Source: Methylocystis sp. MJC1
GTDB lineage: Bacteria; Pseudomonadota; Alphaproteobacteria; Rhizobiales; Beijerinckiaceae
Assembly: GCF_026427715.1 (NCBI RefSeq)
Contig: NZ_CP107558.1
Span: forward strand, 1,649,001-1,713,000
Direction: 5' to 3'
DNA length: 64,000 bases
Positions 61,517 through 64,000 of this stretch are shown piece after piece. Below the pieces are notes generated by a model, which had not been told where the DNA came from, did no database searches, and saw nothing but the letters and a program-made list of their open reading frames with translations. The position numbers and the translations under genes were made by a program. Every line of letters begins with the position of its first letter. The first letter of the stretch is position 1.

Positions 61517-63349
61517 ATGACCGAAATCAAAGATGCGGCTCCCGTTACGCTTCCCGCAACCGAATCGAAGCGCCGCGTCGGCGCGACGCTCGCGCCCTTG
61601 CGGCCGCTGCTGCCCTATGCGCTGCGCTACAAGCGAACGATCGCCTTTGCTTTCGCCGCTCTTTTGCTGGCCTCGGGCGCGACCTTGACGCTGCCGGCGG
61701 CGGTGCGCGGCATGATCGATCACGGCTTCTCGGCCGACAGCGCCGGAACGGTGAACGCCTATTTCGGCGCGATGATTGCCGTCGCCGCAACGCTCGCGCT
61801 CGCCTCCGCCACGCGTTATTATTTCGTGATGACGCTCGGCGAGCGCGTCGTCGCCGATCTGCGCGCCGATCTCTTCAAGCATCTCGCTTCGCTTGATGCT
61901 GCCTTTTACGACACGGCCAAGACCGGCGAGCTTCTCTCGCGCCTCACCGCCGATACGACGCAGCTGAAATCGGCCTTCGGCTCCTCGGCGTCTATCGCGC
62001 TGCGCAACATCTTCATGTTCATAGGCGCGGTGGTGATGATGTTCGCCACGAGCCCGAAGCTTGCCGGACTCGCGCTTGCGGCGATCCCTGTCATCGTCCT
62101 GCCGCTGATCGCCTCTGGCCGCGGCGTGCGCCGCCGCTCCAAACACGCTCAGGACACGCTGGCCCAGGCCGCGGCCTATGCCGGTGAGAATTTGTCGGCC
62201 GTTCGCACCATGCAGGCCAATGGAGCGCAGGCCTCGACAGTGGCGCGTTTCACGCGCGCGGTGGAAACCGCCTATGACGCCGCGCAGGCGGCGACGCTGC
62301 TGCGCGCCTTCATGACGGCGGGCGCCATTCTCATCGTCTTCACCAGCGTCGTTCTCGTTCTATGGCTCGGCGCGCAGGACGTGCTCGCCGGTCGAATGAC
62401 CTCGGGCCTGCTGTCGCAATTCGTGCTCTACGCCGTGCTCGGCGCGAGTTCGCTCGGCGAGCTTTCGTCCGTCTGGGGCGAGGTGAGTGCGGCCGCAGGC
62501 GCCGCCTCGCGCATCGCTGAAATTCTCGCGGTGAAGCCGAAGATCGTCGCGTCCGCGCATCCGACCCCGGCGCCCGCCCGCTGGCAGGGGCGCATTTCCT
62601 TCAACCATGTGAGCTTCGCTTATCCGACGGCGCCCGACCGTTCGGCGCTGCACGATTTGTCGCTGACCATCGCGCCGGGCGAGCGGGTGGCGCTGGTCGG
62701 TCCCTCGGGCGCGGGGAAATCCACGCTCTTCGCGCTGCTGTTGCGCTTCTACGACGTTGAAAAGGGTGCGGTCATGCTCGACGGCGTCGATCTGCGCGCG
62801 CTCGACCCGCTCGATCTGCGCGCGGCCATCGCGCTCGCACCGCAGGACCCTGTGATCTTCGGGCTGTCGGTCGCAGAGAATATCGCTTACGGCCGCGAGG
62901 GCGCGGCCCGCGAGGCGATCGTCGCCGCGGCGAAGCGGGCCCAGGCGCATGATTTCATCGAGGCGCTGCCGCAGGGCTACGACACGCTGCTGGGCGAACG
63001 CGGCGTCACGCTTTCCGGCGGCCAGCGGCAACGCCTCGCCATCGCCCGCGCCATTCTGGCGGACGCGCCCGTGCTGCTGCTGGACGAAGCTACCTCCGCG
63101 CTCGACGCCGAGAATGAAGCCGCCGTGCAAGAGGCGCTGCACGACGTCATGGCCGGGCGCACCAGCATCGTCATCGCCCATCGACTGGCGACGGTGCTGG
63201 AAGCCGATCGCATTGTGGTTCTGGACCAGGGCCGCATCGTGGAGGAGGGGACCCACGCGACCCTCACGGCCGCGGGCGGGCTTTATGCGCGGCTGGCGAA
63301 GCTGCAGTTCGATACGGAGCGCGCCCATACGGCGGACGCCCTGCTGTGA
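61517..63349 (+). CDS. ABC exporter, fused permease and ATPase (MsbA/lipid-type)
   Basis: A 610-residue half-transporter. Six transmembrane helices (about 35-325, with LRADLFKHLASLDAAFYDTA as coupling segment) precede the ATPase: Walker A GPSGAGKS (about 395-402), Q-loop LAPQDPVIFG, signature LSGGQRQRLAIARAIL, Walker B VLLLDEATSALDAEN and switch His in VIAHRLAT. It would work as a homodimer, exporting lipids, peptides or drugs. Its stop overlaps the cupin GTG by four bases, so the pair is coupled. Confidence 0.93.
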   Translation: MTEIKDAAPVTLPATESKRRVGATLAPLRPLLPYALRYKRTIAFAFAALLLASGATLTLPAAVRGMIDHGFSADSAGTVNAYFGAMIAVAATLALASATRYYFVMTLGERVVADLRADLFKHLASLDAAFYDTAKTGELLSRLTADTTQLKSAFGSSASIALRNIFMFIGAVVMMFATSPKLAGLALAAIPVIVLPLIASGRGVRRRSKHAQDTLAQAAAYAGENLSAVRTMQANGAQASTVARFTRAVETAYDAAQAATLLRAFMTAGAILIVFTSVVLVLWLGAQDVLAGRMTSGLLSQFVLYAVLGASSLGELSSVWGEVSAAAGAASRIAEILAVKPKIVASAHPTPAPARWQGRISFNHVSFAYPTAPDRSALHDLSLTIAPGERVALVGPSGAGKSTLFALLLRFYDVEKGAVMLDGVDLRALDPLDLRAAIALAPQDPVIFGLSVAENIAYGREGAAREAIVAAAKRAQAHDFIEALPQGYDTLLGERGVTLSGGQRQRLAIARAILADAPVLLLDEATSALDAENEAAVQEALHDVMAGRTSIVIAHRLATVLEADRIVVLDQGRIVEEGTHATLTAAGGLYARLAKLQFDTERAHTADALL

Positions 63350-63690
63350 CGATCGTCGTCAGCAAGGAAAACGCCGAGCATTATGTCTGGGGCGCGAGCT
63401 GTGACGGCTGGCGCCTCGTTGATCGCGCCGATCTGAGCGTCATCCACGAGCGCATGCCGTGCGGGAGCGCCGAGACCCGGCATTTCCACCAGAAGGCGCG
63501 CCAGTTCTTCTTTGTTCTGGCCGGGGAGCTCTCGATCGAGGTCGCGGGGACCGTCTGCGTGGTCGCTGCCGGGCGGGGCCTCGAGATCGCGCCGGGCGCG
63601 CCGCATCGCGTCGTCAACGCCGGCGCCGACGTCGCAGAATTTCTGGTCGTTTCTCAGCCAACTACGCGCGGCGATAGAAACGAAGGCTGA
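63346..63690 (+). CDS. Single-domain cupin
   Basis: A 114-residue protein starting with GTG in GTGA overlap with the ABC exporter. Cupin motif 1 is visible in SAETRHFHQKARQFFFVLAG (H-x-H then Glu replaced by Gln), and motif 2 in IAPGAPHRVVNAGADVAEFL. Such small cupins often act as epimerases, isomerases or ligand sensors; no specific reaction is assigned. Confidence 0.8.
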   Translation: MTIVVSKENAEHYVWGASCDGWRLVDRADLSVIHERMPCGSAETRHFHQKARQFFFVLAGELSIEVAGTVCVVAAGRGLEIAPGAPHRVVNAGADVAEFLVVSQPTTRGDRNEG

Positions 63691-64000
63691 GCTAGCGGGA
63701 TTGGCCTTTGGACTTGACGCCACGCCGATCCTATATTCCAGCCATGGCGCAGGCGAGTGACCTAGAGAAGGCGGCAGGACGGCGCACGAGCGCATATTCC
63801 GCCTCAGGGCCATTGGGATAGATGAGGCGCTACGGTGGCCCGCGAAATCATAGCTCTGCGCTATGTCCTTGTCGGTGAGAGGCCGCCAGCCACGCGAAGG
63901 CGAAGCGTCTCCCTTTGCAAGAGATTAACGGTGTCGAGAGCACGAGTGAGCGTTTCAGAAGAATAGGTTGTCGGATTTTGACAAAGCGTCAAAATCCATT
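63691..64000. other. 310-bp terminal stretch without a supported gene
   Basis: Short frames (for example from ATG 63744 or GTG 63834) cross the region but have no protein-like composition. The window ends before a next gene could be recognised. It contains the inverted repeat at 63973-63997. Confidence 0.4.
63973..63997. repeat. Perfect inverted repeat at the window end
   Basis: GGATTTTGAC (63973-63982) and GTCAAAATCC (63988-63997) are exact inverted arms around AAAGC. It could be an operator of the gene just beyond the window or a terminator. Confidence 0.5.

Noticed and set aside
63744-63990. Short frames at the right end (ATG 63744, GTG 63834)
   Set aside because: They are short, lack ribosome-binding sites and have no recognisable protein features.

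Overview
The window looks like a chromosomal segment of an alphaproteobacterial (type II, Methylocystis/Methylosinus-like) methanotroph. The main evidence is a lone pmoC (particulate methane monooxygenase subunit C) at 2363-3133 with the D129/H133/H146 metal-ligand pattern, and PQQ cofactor genes, as expected for a methanol oxidiser. Rhizobiales-type markers agree: the cell-cycle regulator TrcR, an LdtR-like MarR protein, a MerR gene followed by tRNA-Pro, and a trp/moa gene neighbourhood. The DNA is GC-rich and densely coded. No phage, IS element, CRISPR array or rRNA operon was seen.

Layout. 0-7 kb: ftsH, the orphan pmoC, a DUF1269 protein and several small secreted or membrane proteins. 7-15 kb: three sensor histidine kinases (two with receiver domains) around a frameshifted erythromycin-esterase homologue. 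15-18 kb: small membrane proteins, a GST, an H-NS-like protein and a broken Doc-type toxin module beside tRNA-Thr. 18-23 kb: rlmB-ispE, tRNA-Gly, an ion permease, tRNA-Pro and merR. 23-27 kb: ctaA, then a three-gene set of TIGR04222-like Cys/Gly-tailed membrane protein, DUF692/MNIO enzyme and partner protein, then fliJ and a cupin. 27-31 kb: pqqB-pqqC-pqqDE, with pqqD and pqqE fused. 31-37 kb: a lipoprotein hydrolase, trpG-trpD (+) facing trpC-moaC-moeA (-). 37-44 kb: psd-pssA, a CBS-domain site-2 protease, an LdtR-like regulator, and nadM-nudix plus nadV (NAD salvage from nicotinamide). 44-52 kb: a DUF6163-like membrane protein, ppiD-trpE, small secreted proteins, arsR-arsC-acr3 and tpiA. 52-64 kb: a toxin-first RelE/HigA-type module, ndk, a frameshifted metaxin-like GST, purM-purN, a VOC protein, a DUF2157-like membrane protein, trcR, an acyl-CoA synthetase, an MsbA-like ABC exporter and a cupin.

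The most promising little-described system is the TIGR04222-like/DUF692/partner operon at 23.98-26.28 kb. DUF692 (MNIO) enzymes modify cysteines in peptides, methanobactin being the methanotroph example. Here the enzyme gene overlaps the end of a membrane protein whose last 34 residues hold five cysteines in a Gly/Ser-rich tail, which makes that tail a candidate substrate.

Other notable points are the split and partly inverted trp-moa cluster, five copies of a REP-like palindrome, two further palindromic repeat families placed inside operons, an orphan CsoR/CstR-like operator at 52563-52581, and four single-base-deletion frameshifts in three otherwise intact genes.
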